From the NCBI GenBank assembly GCA_963840245.1, contig CAWIYI010000043.1, positions 1-35,908 on the forward strand: a stretch of DNA of 35,908 bases. Reading direction: 5' to 3'. Source of the stretch: Bog-473 sp963840245 (GTDB lineage Bacteria > Actinomycetota > Acidimicrobiia > Acidimicrobiales > RAAP-2). A program made the position numbers and the translations under genes. Positions 1-7,504 of this stretch are shown here, one piece after another. Every line of letters starts with the position of its first letter. Positions within the stretch are counted from its first letter, which is position 1. Under the pieces are notes generated by a model that was not told where the DNA came from, did no database searches, and worked only from the letters and a program-made list of their open reading frames with translations.

Positions 1-756
1 CGGGCATGCCGCCTCAACGTGGCCCTCACCGAGGCCATCGCCCTCGGGCACGACTGCGGCCACGGGCCGGGCGGACATGCCAGCGAGGACGCGCTCGACC
101 CCTACGTGCCCGGCGGGTTCGACCATGCACCGTGGGGGGCGCTCGTCTCCCTCGCCTCCCTCAACCTGTGCGCCGAGACCGTCGACGGCATCGCCAACCA
201 CAGCTGGTCGCGCCCGGCCCCGGCGACGCCCGAGGGCGAGGTGGTCAGCTGGGCCGACCGCATCGCGTACGTGTGTCACGACTGGGAGGACGCGGTCCTG
301 TCCGGCATCGTGGCGCCGCACCAGTTGCCGCCGGCCGTCCGCGCCCGGTGCGGGGAGCGGCGCAGCGCGCAGCTGGGCGCCTTCATCACCGGCGTGGTCT
401 CGGCTTCCCTGCGCACCGGCCAGATCGGGATGGAGGAGGAGGAAGCTGAGGCGCTCGCCGCGTTCCGGGCCTGCAACTACGAACGCATCTACCTGCGCGA
501 CGCCTCGCTGCGGCAGGGCGAGGCGGTGATCAGCGTGCTGCGCGCCCTGGTCGAGCACTTCGCCGACCGGCCCCACCTGATCACCGAGCACTCCTCGGCC
601 CCGCAGGCGTCGGCCGACGTGATCGCCGGCAGCGGAGAGGCGGTGCGGGCCGGCGTCACCTATGTGGCGGGCATGACCGACCGGTTCGCCTTCCGCCAGG
701 CCGTGGCGCTGCTCGGCTGGGACCCGGCCAAGCTGCCCGCCGGCGTCGACAGCTGA
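1..756 (+). CDS. dgt: dGTPase-like HD-domain deoxynucleoside triphosphate triphosphohydrolase, 3' part
   Basis: The reading frame is open from the first base of the window, so the 5' end is missing; about 251 residues remain. The visible start carries the HD metal-binding signature LGHDCGHGPGGHASED, and about 75 residues later comes WADRIAYVCHDWEDA, the second conserved metal/substrate segment of dGTPase-family hydrolases. Family members hydrolyse dNTPs to the deoxynucleoside plus triphosphate and act in the cytoplasm in dNTP pool control. The C-terminal region is helical and matches the usual layout, ending at TGA 754-756. The missing part should be roughly 80-150 residues with the first conserved His. 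It converges on the enoyl-CoA hydratase gene, with a shared hairpin at 766-787. The family call is firm; actual substrate preference (dGTP or general dNTP) cannot be told. Confidence 0.88.
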   Translation, partial: RACRLNVALTEAIALGHDCGHGPGGHASEDALDPYVPGGFDHAPWGALVSLASLNLCAETVDGIANHSWSRPAPATPEGEVVSWADRIAYVCHDWEDAVLSGIVAPHQLPPAVRARCGERRSAQLGAFITGVVSASLRTGQIGMEEEEAEALAAFRACNYERIYLRDASLRQGEAVISVLRALVEHFADRPHLITEHSSAPQASADVIAGSGEAVRAGVTYVAGMTDRFAFRQAVALLGWDPAKLPAGVDS

Positions 757-765
757 TCCCAGGAA

Positions 766-787
766 CCGTCCGGCTCAGGCCGGACGG
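766..787. terminator. bidirectional hairpin between convergent dgt and enoyl-CoA hydratase genes
   Basis: A perfect 9-bp stem, CCGTCCGGC (766-774) and GCCGGACGG (779-787), closes a 4-nt loop that contains the hydratase stop codon (775-777). It lies 10 nt after the dgt stop codon. There is no T-run on either side, so it is not a classical intrinsic terminator. Position between convergent genes supports a terminator or mRNA 3'-end role. Confidence 0.6.
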
Positions 788-1611
788 TCGGGGAAGGCCG
801 GCGGTCGCTTCTCGGTCAGCGCCGCCACGCCTTCGGCGAAGTCCGCGCTGCGCATCATCTCGGCCATCCGGGCGCCGGCGTCGCGCACCGACGATGCGAC
901 GTCACCGTGCAGGTCGCGGTAGAGCTGCAGCTTGGTCGCGGCCAAAGAGGACGGCGCGACCCCGGTGGCGAGCCGTCCGGCGTACTCGTACGTGAAGGGC
1001 AGCAACTCGTCGGCGGGCAGCACCCGGTTGACCAACCCGAGCTGCTCCGCCTCCTCGGCCAGCACGACCCGGCTCGAGAGCAACAGGTCGGCCGCCCGGG
1101 TGACGCCGATCAGACGGGGCAGCAACCACGACAGTCCGTACTCGGCGGGCAGGCCGAGGCGTCCGTGCGATGTGGTCAGCTTGGAGCCCCGCGCCGCGAA
1201 GCGCAGGTCGCAGTAACAGGCCAGCACGAACCCCACGCCGGCCGCGGCCCCGTTGACCGCGGCGATGATCGGCTTGGGAATGCCGAAGTGGTACGCGAAG
1301 TCGGCATCGAACTCGGGGCGGACGCCGTAGCCCGGCATGGCCACCTCGTCACCCAACCCGGCGTCGTACGCACCGCGCTCGACGTGGCCCTCGAGAGCTC
1401 GCGCATCGGCACCGGCGCAGAAGCCCCGGCCTGAGCCGGTGACGACGATGACCCTGACCCCGGGGTCCGTGGCGGCGCGCTCGAGCAGCGCGCGGTATTC
1501 GGCGTGCATGCGTCCGGTCCACGCGTTGAGGCGATCGGGCCGGTGCAGGGTGACGGTGGCCACCCGGTCCCGCACTTCGAACCGGGTGACCTTCAGCTCG
1601 GCGAGCTCCAC
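775..1611 (-). CDS. enoyl-CoA hydratase/isomerase family (crotonase) protein
   Basis: A crotonase-fold protein of about 278 residues. Visible motifs are GSGRGFCAGAD (oxyanion-hole region and first CoA-binding segment), NGAAAGVGFVLACYCDLRFA (second oxyanion glycine and the conserved CDLR element), and LGLPAEYGLSWLLPRLIG, which carries the acidic residue typical of the catalytic region. These enzymes hydrate or isomerise enoyl-CoA thioesters in fatty acid or aromatic acid catabolism. I chose GTG at 1609-1611, one base after the stop codon of the preceding gene, because residues further upstream are a frame-shifted copy of that gene's coding sequence. This makes it the third gene of a VOC / alpha-beta barrel / crotonase operon. 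The specific substrate is unknown; hydratase, isomerase or thioesterase activity are all possible in this superfamily. Confidence 0.9.
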   Translation of the reverse strand: MELAELKVTRFEVRDRVATVTLHRPDRLNAWTGRMHAEYRALLERAATDPGVRVIVVTGSGRGFCAGADARALEGHVERGAYDAGLGDEVAMPGYGVRPEFDADFAYHFGIPKPIIAAVNGAAAGVGFVLACYCDLRFAARGSKLTTSHGRLGLPAEYGLSWLLPRLIGVTRAADLLLSSRVVLAEEAEQLGLVNRVLPADELLPFTYEYAGRLATGVAPSSLAATKLQLYRDLHGDVASSVRDAGARMAEMMRSADFAEGVAALTEKRPPAFPDRPA

Positions 1612-1612
1612 G

Positions 1613-1903
1613 TCAGTCCAGGGTGGCGTAACGGGCCAGGTGCAAGGTGCCTGCCTCGGCCGCATGCTCGAACTCGACCTGGAGCGGATCACCCTCGGCC
1701 ACCCGCTGGAACGCGGCCGCCGCGTCGTCCGTTGCCCACAGGGTCACGACCAACCAGTCGTCGCCGTGACGCGCCGTCGTGCGCCGCATGAAGCCGGGCT
1801 GGTTGGGCACGAGCTCGGTCTGCACGCGCCTGTCCACTGCGAGGAAGGACTCGTCGGAGACCCCCTCGGCCAGCCGGAACGTGGTGATCTCGACGATCGA
1901 CAC
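1613..1903 (-). CDS. small dimeric alpha/beta-barrel protein (antibiotic biosynthesis monooxygenase-like)
   Basis: A 96-residue protein starting at GTG 1901-1903, two bases after the stop of the upstream VOC gene and one base before the start of the crotonase gene, so the three are almost certainly cotranscribed. The order beta strand (VSIVEITTFRL), helix (DESFLAVDRRVQTEL), PGFMRRTTARHGDDWLVVTLW strand pair and a helix with AAAAFQRVAEGDP is the ferredoxin-like ABM/EthD fold that dimerises into a barrel. The PGF motif after the first helix is typical. Members include small monooxygenases and cofactor-free isomerases, but many have no assigned reaction, and no catalytic residues are obvious here. 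The fold assignment is moderately sure; the function is open. Confidence 0.7.
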   Translation of the reverse strand: MSIVEITTFRLAEGVSDESFLAVDRRVQTELVPNQPGFMRRTTARHGDDWLVVTLWATDDAAAAFQRVAEGDPLQVEFEHAAEAGTLHLARYATLD

Positions 1904-1905
1904 GA

Positions 1906-2259
1906 TCAGGCCTGCACCAGCATCACGGGGTTGCCCTCGGGATCGGTGATGCCCGCCAGGGTTGGCCCGCCCGGGACGTCGAAGGGCTCCGCCACGACGG
2001 TGGCGCCCAGGGTGACCGACCGGTCGAGCGACGCCCTCAGGTCGGCCACCTGCACGTAGAGCGTCACCCCGGACCGCTCGCTGCCCCGTATATGACCACC
2101 GGGGCCGGGCTCCGGACCGCCGATGCCAGGGGGGATCGCCATGATGAAGCCGTCCCCGATCTTCCAGTTGAAGAGGTCGGCGTAGAAGGCCTTCTGTCGC
2201 TCGGGATCGGTCGCCTCGATCTCCCAGTGCACCACCGGCCGTGCCCAGTCCTGTGCCAT
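1906..2259 (-). CDS. VOC (glyoxalase/bleomycin resistance/dioxygenase superfamily) protein
   Basis: A 117-residue protein with one VOC repeat unit. The start ATG 2257-2259 has GGGAG upstream at a suitable distance. It opens with ARPVVHWEIEATDPERQKAFYADLFNWKI, the standard first VOC strand and helix, and ends with GGPTLAGITDPEGNPVMLVQA, the second-half strand with the DPEGN turn. The potential metal ligand positions (His in VVHWEI and a late acidic residue) are partly present. VOC proteins bind divalent metals and act as lyases, dioxygenases, epimerases or antibiotic-binding proteins; nothing here tells which. It leads the operon with the barrel protein and the crotonase. About 170 bp of non-coding sequence separates it from mrp, in which I see no further feature. 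Confidence 0.82.
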   Translation of the reverse strand: MAQDWARPVVHWEIEATDPERQKAFYADLFNWKIGDGFIMAIPPGIGGPEPGPGGHIRGSERSGVTLYVQVADLRASLDRSVTLGATVVAEPFDVPGGPTLAGITDPEGNPVMLVQA

Positions 2260-2432
2260 GCCAGCTCCCTCCCGCGGCCCACAGTACCCAGCCACGGCGC
2301 GGCAGCCCGACGGAGCCGCTCGTCGCGACGGGACGCGGTGCGAGGCGACGGGCCCGGCCGTCATCAGGTCGGGGTCTTCTCCGCGAGGTGGCGAAGCTCG
2401 AGTGGGGGCTCACGCCGGCGCGCCCCGGCGGC

Positions 2433-3590
2433 TCAACGCAGGCTGAGCTCCCGCCGGTAGACGCGGGCCGGGCCCAGCGCGGCCAGCTTCTCGGCAATGG
2501 CCCGGAACGCCCCGGCCGTCTCGCTGTCCGGGTCGACGGCGGTGACCGGACGGCCCTCGTCGCCACCCTGACGCACGGCATTGACGAGGGGGACGTGGCC
2601 CAGGAGGGGGATCCCGAGGTCGGCGGCGAGCGTCGCCCCCCCACCGGAGCCGAACAGCTCGTAACGTTTCCCGTCGTCTCCTGTGAACCAGCTCATGTTC
2701 TCGATCACGCCGCGCACGGAGAGCTTGAGCCGGCGGGCGGCGAACGCCGAGCGCTGGGCCACCCGCTGTGCCGCCGGCTGCGGCGTCGTCACGACGATGA
2801 TCTCCGCCCGGGGCATGACCTCGGCCAGGGTGAGGGCGACGTCGCCGGTCCCGGGCGGCATGTCGATGAGCACGAAGTCCGGCTCGCCCCAGTACGCGTC
2901 GGTCAGGAACTGCTGGATCGCCTTGTGCAACATCGGGCCGCGCCAGATCACCGGTTGGTCGTCGGGCACGAAATAACCCATGGACAGGCACTTGACGCCG
3001 TGGGCCGAGGTCGGGATCACCATGTCGCCGATGATGATCGGGTCATGGTCGGTCCCGAGCATCTTGGGCACCGAGAAGCCGTAGACGTCGGCGTCGAGCA
3101 GCCCGACCTGGTGGCCGGCCTGGGCCAGTGCGATGGCCAGGTTCACCGTGACCGTCGACTTGCCGACGCCGCCCTTGCCGGACGACACGCCGATGACCCG
3201 CGTCTTGGCGTCCGGGGCCAGGAAGGCGGGCAGGGGTGCCGCGGGCGCGTGCCCGTGTCCCGCGTGGTCGTGGCCGTCGTCCACAGCGGAGGCCTCGACC
3301 GCCCCGCCCCGCAGGCGCTGCCGGAGCCCGGCCCGCTCCTCGTCGGTCATCACCACGAAGTCGAGCTCGATCTCCTCGACACCGGCGACCGCGTCGGCGG
3401 CGCGGTGGATCTCCTCGGCCAGGGCATCGGTGCCCGGCCAGGCCGCCACGGGCAGGGCAACGTCGATGTGGACGCGGCGCCGGCGCAGGCGCACCGAACG
3501 CACCAGGCCGAGGGCGCCCAGCGTCAGGCCGATCTCCGGCTCCCGGACCGCGCTCAGTGCAGCTTCGAGCTGTGATCGATCTGCTGCCAT
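2433..3590 (-). CDS. mrp: Mrp/NBP35-family P-loop ATPase, iron-sulfur cluster carrier (ApbC-like)
   Basis: A 385-residue protein. Residues 1-90 are a MIP18/DUF59 domain (REPEIGLTLGALGLVRSV). Residues 105-115 form a His/Asp-rich linker (DDGHDHAGHGH). The ATPase domain has the deviant Walker A GKGGVGKS at 138-145, then LLDADVYGFSVPKMLG and the switch segment VLIDMPPGTGD. Mrp proteins bind and transfer Fe-S clusters in the cytoplasm. The C-terminal CxxC that bridges the cluster in many bacterial and archaeal members is absent: the corresponding segment reads ENMSWFTGDDGKRYELFGSGGG with no cysteine, as in mycobacterial Mrp. Its neighbours, a SufR-like regulator and a cysteine desulfurase on the other strand, support an Fe-S role. 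It is divergent from the regulator across about 100 bp. Confidence 0.93.
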   Translation of the reverse strand: MAADRSQLEAALSAVREPEIGLTLGALGLVRSVRLRRRRVHIDVALPVAAWPGTDALAEEIHRAADAVAGVEEIELDFVVMTDEERAGLRQRLRGGAVEASAVDDGHDHAGHGHAPAAPLPAFLAPDAKTRVIGVSSGKGGVGKSTVTVNLAIALAQAGHQVGLLDADVYGFSVPKMLGTDHDPIIIGDMVIPTSAHGVKCLSMGYFVPDDQPVIWRGPMLHKAIQQFLTDAYWGEPDFVLIDMPPGTGDVALTLAEVMPRAEIIVVTTPQPAAQRVAQRSAFAARRLKLSVRGVIENMSWFTGDDGKRYELFGSGGGATLAADLGIPLLGHVPLVNAVRQGGDEGRPVTAVDPDSETAGAFRAIAEKLAALGPARVYRRELSLR

Positions 3591-3676
3591 GCACTTCCTC
3601 GTCTCGGGTGGGATCGGGCGAGCTGCGGGGCTCGGGACGCCGTCCGCGTCACCCCAGCTGGAGGGGCTGATCCCTC

Positions 3677-3687
3677 GGTAGACTACC
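3677..3687. promoter_or_regulatory. palindromic -10 region upstream of the sufR-like gene
   Basis: GGTAG-A-CTACC is a perfect 5-bp inverted repeat around one base. On the plus strand it contains TAGACT (3679-3684), a TANNNT -10 box 7 nt before the GTG start, which fits leaderless transcription of the sufR-like gene. On the minus strand the same palindrome reads TAGTCT, so it could also serve mrp, though that start is about 90 nt away. Autoregulation at this site is inference. Confidence 0.5.
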
Positions 3688-3691
3688 CAGG

Positions 3692-4438
3692 GTGAGCACC
3701 GCTCCGATCATCGCGGAGACCGAGCGACCGGCCGGTGCGGACGATGGCCGGTTCAGCGCCGCCGTCGCCGCCGTGGCCGCCGCTTTCGGGGATCCGACCC
3801 GTCGTGACATCTTCCTCCACGTGCGTGCGGTGCCCGGCGGGACGGCCAGCGAGGTCGCCGCCAGCTTCTCGCTCCACCCGAACGTGGCCCGCCACCACCT
3901 CCAACGTCTGGTCGACGGGGGCTACCTCAGGGTCGAGACCGGGCGCAACGCCGCCGGGGCCGGCCGCCCCTCCAAGCGCTATTTCTGCGTGGAGGAGGAG
4001 CTGCACCTGGGCCTCATGCAACGCCGCGACGACCTCCTCATGCGGCTCTTGGGCGAGGCGATGCGCCGGCTGGGACCGGAAGAGGCCGAGGAGATGGCGG
4101 CGCTCGTCGGCGAGGAGTACGGGCGCTCGCTCGCGTCGCGCATGACCCCGAGCGAGGGCCAGCGCACCGTGCGCGCCGCCATGCACGTGGTGGCCGAGAC
4201 GTTGACGGCGCACGGCTTCGCCGCTCACGCCGAGGACCGCGGCGAGACCACTGCCGTCGTCGCGGAGCAGTGCCCCTTCGGCGACGCCAGCAGCACCAAC
4301 CCCGTGCTGTGCGCAGTGGACCGCGGCATGGTCAAGGGACTGTTGTCCGGACTGTGCGGTACGGCGTCGCGCCAGGCACTCCCGGTGATCCTCTCCTCGC
4401 GGGCGCGGGGCGACGACGCCTGCACCGCCTCTGCCTGA
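3692..4438 (+). CDS. sufR: SufR-like Fe-S-cluster-binding winged-helix transcriptional regulator
   Basis: A 248-residue regulator starting at GTG 3692. Residues about 25-95 form a winged helix of the ArsR/DeoR type (FGDPTRRDIFLHV, then HPNVARHHLQRLVDGGYL and a wing with GAGRPSKRYF). The C-terminal half carries four cysteines at residues 194, 207, 222 and 244 (spacing CX12C, X14, X21), the first pair in the context CPFGDAS...NPVLCAVDRGMV. This is the layout of SufR proteins, which sense Fe-S or redox status through a bound cluster and repress the suf operon. The next gene downstream, 7 nt away, is a cysteine desulfurase, and mrp is divergent, so local control of Fe-S assembly is likely. Cluster binding is inferred from the cysteines, not shown. 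Confidence 0.82.
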   Translation: MSTAPIIAETERPAGADDGRFSAAVAAVAAAFGDPTRRDIFLHVRAVPGGTASEVAASFSLHPNVARHHLQRLVDGGYLRVETGRNAAGAGRPSKRYFCVEEELHLGLMQRRDDLLMRLLGEAMRRLGPEEAEEMAALVGEEYGRSLASRMTPSEGQRTVRAAMHVVAETLTAHGFAAHAEDRGETTAVVAEQCPFGDASSTNPVLCAVDRGMVKGLLSGLCGTASRQALPVILSSRARGDDACTASA

Positions 4439-4445
4439 GCCACCC

Positions 4446-5585
4446 GTGGCTCGCGCCTATCTCGACCACGCCAGCACCACACCGCCGCGGCCCGAGGCCC
4501 TCGCTGCGCTGACGCGGTGGGCCACGCTCCCGACGGGCGATCCCGACCGGGTGCACCAGGAGGGTCACGTCGTCCGCGACGCGCTCGAGGTCGCCCGCGG
4601 ACAGGTGGCCGAACTCCTCGGCGTCGCCGGGCGCCAGGTGGTCTTCACCTCGGGCGCGACCGAGGCCATCAACGCCGCCGTGTGGGGGGCGACGCGGGCC
4701 GCGCCGGGATCGCCCGTGCTCTGCGCCGCCGTGGAGCACTCCGCGGTCCGCGCCGCCTCGGCACGCCTCGCCCCCACCGAGGAGGTCCCGGTGGACCATG
4801 AGGGGCGGCTGCAGGCCGACGCGTTGGGGGAGCGTCTGGCGGACACCTCCCGACCGCGCCCGGCGCTGGTGCACTGCCAGTGGGGCAACCACGAGGTGGG
4901 GACGCTCCAGCCCGTGCGCGAGGTGGTCGCGCTGTGCCGGGCGGCCGGCGTCACGGTGCACGTCGACGCCGCTGCGGCGTGCGGCCACGTGCCGACGGAC
5001 CTGGCCGCGCTCGATGCCGATCTCGTCAGCGTCAGTGCGCACAAGCTCGGCGGGGTGCCCGGGGCGGGCGCGCTGATCGTCCGGCGCGGCAGCCGGTTCG
5101 AGCCCCTCCTCGTGGGCGGCGAGCAGGAGCGCGGGCGCCGCGCCGGGCTCGAGGCGCTCCCGGCCCTCCTCGCCTTCGGTGCCGCGGCCGCCGCCCTGAC
5201 CGGCGGCCCGATGGAGAGAGAGGCCGCCACGGCGCGCCGGCAGATCGCTTCCGTCATCGACGCCGCTCTGGCCGTCGACGGTGTCGACCTCGTCGGACCC
5301 CATGGACCCGAGGCGAGGCTGCCCCACCTGGTCTGCCTCGGCGTGCAGGGCGTCGAAGCCGAACCCGTGCTCATCGGACTGGACCGGGCGGGTGTCGCCG
5401 CCCATTCGGGCTCCGCCTGCTCGTCGGAGAGCATCGAGCCGTCGCCGGTGCTCGAAGCGATGGGCGTGGACCCCAGCCATTCACTGCGGGTCAGCGTCGG
5501 GTGGACGACCACGGACGGCGACTGCGACGCGTTCGCGGCGGCGTTCTCCCGCGTCGTCGCCGAGCTGCGGGCGTTACGGGGCTGA
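4446..5585 (+). CDS. cysteine desulfurase, NifS/IscS family (class V aminotransferase fold)
   Basis: A 379-residue PLP enzyme with a GTG start 7 nt after the sufR-like stop. It opens with the family hallmark YLDHASTTPPRPEAL. TSGATEAIN (68-76) contacts the phosphate, EHSAV (97-101) holds the His that stacks on PLP, and SAHKLGG (197-203) carries the PLP lysine K200. The catalytic loop HSGSACSSES holds C325, the persulfide cysteine, and its GSACSS context is that of group I (NifS/IscS) enzymes. It releases sulfur from cysteine for Fe-S clusters or tRNA thiolation. It is cotranscribed with the regulator. No IscU/SufU scaffold gene is next to it. The last 12 nt overlap the 3' end of ccmI on the other strand. 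Confidence 0.92.
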   Translation: MARAYLDHASTTPPRPEALAALTRWATLPTGDPDRVHQEGHVVRDALEVARGQVAELLGVAGRQVVFTSGATEAINAAVWGATRAAPGSPVLCAAVEHSAVRAASARLAPTEEVPVDHEGRLQADALGERLADTSRPRPALVHCQWGNHEVGTLQPVREVVALCRAAGVTVHVDAAAACGHVPTDLAALDADLVSVSAHKLGGVPGAGALIVRRGSRFEPLLVGGEQERGRRAGLEALPALLAFGAAAAALTGGPMEREAATARRQIASVIDAALAVDGVDLVGPHGPEARLPHLVCLGVQGVEAEPVLIGLDRAGVAAHSGSACSSESIEPSPVLEAMGVDPSHSLRVSVGWTTTDGDCDAFAAAFSRVVAELRALRG

Positions 5586-6490
5586 CGTGCTGGTCGTCGT
5601 GAACGCGGTGGGGAGCGGGACGCCGGCCGCCTGGTAGGCGGGAGCGACCAGGGGGGCGGCCTGGGGCAGCTCGGCGGCCGGCGGGTCGTCGGCCAGGAAG
5701 TCGTTGAACTGCGCCACCGCCGCCGCATGGTTGTGATCCTGGTTCTCGAGGACGAGGCCTTCGAAGAGGTGCGCCTGGTAGTACGTCGGGGAATCCTTGA
5801 TGGCCGTCTCGATCTCGGCGCGTCCGACCCGCACCAGGGACGCGACCTGGGCGGTCGTTCCGACGTTCCACTGCAGGAACCCCGCGGAGGCGAGCGCGAC
5901 GGGGTTCGAGGGATCCTCGGAGAGCACCTTGTCGTAGAGAACGAGCGCCGCCTTGGTGCTCCCCTTGTCGTTCAGCGTCGAGGCCTGCGCCAGCTGCTGT
6001 TCGATCAGCTGGGCCTGCGACACCGTCACGCTGCCCGACGAGGCCTGCCCGGGTTGGCGGGCCTGGACGAAGTGCGCCACCAGAATTCCGGCGCCGCGCG
6101 GCGATGAGGAGGCAGGACGCCACGATCCCGACCTTGCGCCACCGTGACATCGGCCGGCGTTCCGGTTCGGCAGTCTCCGGCGATGCGACCTTCGCCCGGG
6201 CGGCGTCAGTGGCGGCGGCGGCGTCGGTGATGGCGGCTGGTGGTGGTGGTGGTGGTGGTGGGAGTGACCGCATCGAGCGCGGCCAGCTCGTCCTCCACCT
6301 CGAGCAGCCGCGCCGTGTCCCGCGCCACCAGCACGGCATGGTCCTCTTCGGCGAGGTCCCCTGCTTCGCGCTCACGATCCGCGTCGGCCAACGACCGCAG
6401 GAGGAAGTCGCGCTCGTCGGTCAGATACCAGCGCTCGTCGCGGGGGGAGCGATCCTGGCGCTCGACGCCGGGCGATTCGTCGATGGTCAC
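5574..6490 (-). CDS. ccmI: CcmI-like TPR cytochrome c biogenesis protein, interrupted by two frameshifts
   Basis: Last gene of the ccm operon; its GTG (6488-6490) overlaps the ccmH stop by 4 nt. The product is spread over three frames. The first (from 6490) gives DFLLRSLADADREREAGDL and a helical LEVEDELAAL segment, the N-terminal signature of CcmI-type proteins. The second (about 6228-6100) gives an Ala-rich linker and SRWRKVGIVASCLLIAA. The third (about 6095-5574) gives GAGILVAHFV, which completes the membrane helix, then TPR-type helices (STKAALVLYDKVLSEDPSNPVAL). One extra base near 6230-6260 and one near 6096 would restore a single protein of about 304 residues. CcmI chaperones apocytochrome c to the haem lyase. 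Sequencing error or true inactivation cannot be separated here. If the frames are genuine, the gene is dead. Confidence 0.75.
6238..6261 (+). repeat. (TGG)8 microsatellite inside ccmI
   Basis: Eight tandem TGG units, read on the coding (minus) strand as CCA/ACC repeats giving poly-Thr or poly-Pro depending on frame. The tract lies at the first frame change of ccmI. Slippage of whole units would keep frame, so the tract alone does not explain the frameshift. Confidence 0.85.
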
Positions 6491-6936
6491 GACACGACCT
6501 CTTCGGCCTTGAGTGCGCCGAAGTCGCGGCTCCGGCGCCAGAAGACCACGCCCACGCCCACCAGGGCGCCGGCGCCCAAGACGATGGGGATGATCCAGAT
6601 GAGCGGCACGCCGCCCGCGTCGGGAGGGACGAGGAGGATGGTCTGGCCGTACTCGGACACGAGGGCCCGGTCGATGTCCGCGTTCGACCGCCCCGCCGAC
6701 ACCATGCTCTCGATCTGATGGCGCACGGCGATTGCCGTCGTCGCGTTCGACTCCGCCACCGACACGTCGGTGCACGATGGGCAGCGCACACCGGCCTCGA
6801 TGGCCGCCGCGCGCTGCCCCGCCGTCGGGGACGACGAGTCCAGGGCGCCGCTGCCGATCACCAGCGCGACGACGAGGACCACCACCGGGAGCGCCACGCG
6901 CACCCAGAGCGGCACGCGGGCCGAGCCCTCAGCCAC
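6487..6936 (-). CDS. ccmH: CcmH-type cytochrome c maturation thiol oxidoreductase
   Basis: A 149-residue protein starting at GTG 6934-6936 inside the end of ccmG (8-nt overlap). It has an N-terminal membrane segment (residues 10-30), then VRCPSCTDVSVAES with the redox pair C52 and C55, the LRCxxC signature of CcmH/CcmL, then a three-helix bundle (IRHQIESMV, IDRALVSEYG) and a second membrane helix near 105-130. CcmH keeps the apocytochrome CXXCH thiols reduced on the outer face of the membrane and passes them to the haem lyase CcmF. It lies between ccmG and ccmI, translationally coupled to both. Confidence 0.92.
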   Translation of the reverse strand: MAEGSARVPLWVRVALPVVVLVVALVIGSGALDSSSPTAGQRAAAIEAGVRCPSCTDVSVAESNATTAIAVRHQIESMVSAGRSNADIDRALVSEYGQTILLVPPDAGGVPLIWIIPIVLGAGALVGVGVVFWRRSRDFGALKAEEVVS

Positions 6937-7504
6937 TCGACGAGCCGGCCTGGTCGGTCCGAGCCGCCTTCACGAACGTCTCGAGGTTCTTCTGCGTCGC
7001 GGGGCCGACGAGCACGGCGGAGACCCGGCCCGAGGGACTGATGACGAAGGTCGTGGGCGGGGCGGTGACGCCATAGTGCTCGGCGATGGTGCCGCCGGGG
7101 TCGCTGACCGCCGGCCAGAGATCGCCGTTCTTCTGCAGGAAGGCGCGGGCGGTGCTCGAGGTGTCGTGGAACACCACACTCACCATGTCCGCCCCGTCGG
7201 GCGCGTGCGCCTGCTCGAAGTGGAACCGTGACAGGTCGGGTGCCTCCTGCTGGCAGGGGATGCACCAACTGGCGAAGAAGTTGACGACGACGGAATGACC
7301 GCGCAACGACGACAGCGAGACGGGCGCGCCCGTCGTCAGATCGGTGCCGGTGAAGGTCGGGGCCTGCCGACCCAGCAGCGGACTGGCGACGGCGGTGGCC
7401 TGTTGCGGCGTCCGGGTGGCCAGGACGACGCCCAGCACGACGAGCACGAGCAGCACGGCGCCCGCCACCCAGCGGGTCGCGTGGCGCCGGCGCGGCGCGC
7501 TCAT
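6929..7504 (-). CDS. ccmG: CcmG/DsbE-type membrane-anchored thioredoxin-like protein
   Basis: A 191-residue protein whose ATG (7502-7504) overlaps the ccmF stop in ATGA. It has one N-terminal membrane anchor (residues 12-30), then a TlpA/CcmG thioredoxin fold: GRQAPTFTGTDLTTG, VVVNFFASWCIPC with the active-site pair C81/C84, and the cis-Pro segment GVTAPPTTFVISPSG. It acts outside the membrane, passing electrons from CcdA to CcmH or apocytochrome c. A ccdA gene with both catalytic cysteines lies about 7 kb away at 14633-15439, giving the complete thiol-reduction branch in this window. Confidence 0.93.
   Translation of the reverse strand: MSAPRRRHATRWVAGAVLLVLVVLGVVLATRTPQQATAVASPLLGRQAPTFTGTDLTTGAPVSLSSLRGHSVVVNFFASWCIPCQQEAPDLSRFHFEQAHAPDGADMVSVVFHDTSSTARAFLQKNGDLWPAVSDPGGTIAEHYGVTAPPTTFVISPSGRVSAVLVGPATQKNLETFVKAARTDQAGSSSG

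Noticed and set aside
2241..3575. Long open frame on the plus strand across mrp
   Set aside because: Antisense shadow of a well-conserved gene; no family signature or ribosome site.
5574..6490. Programmed ribosomal frameshifting in ccmI
   Set aside because: There is no slippery heptamer or pseudoknot evident, and unrelated genes nearby show the same kind of lesion, so error or mutation is simpler.
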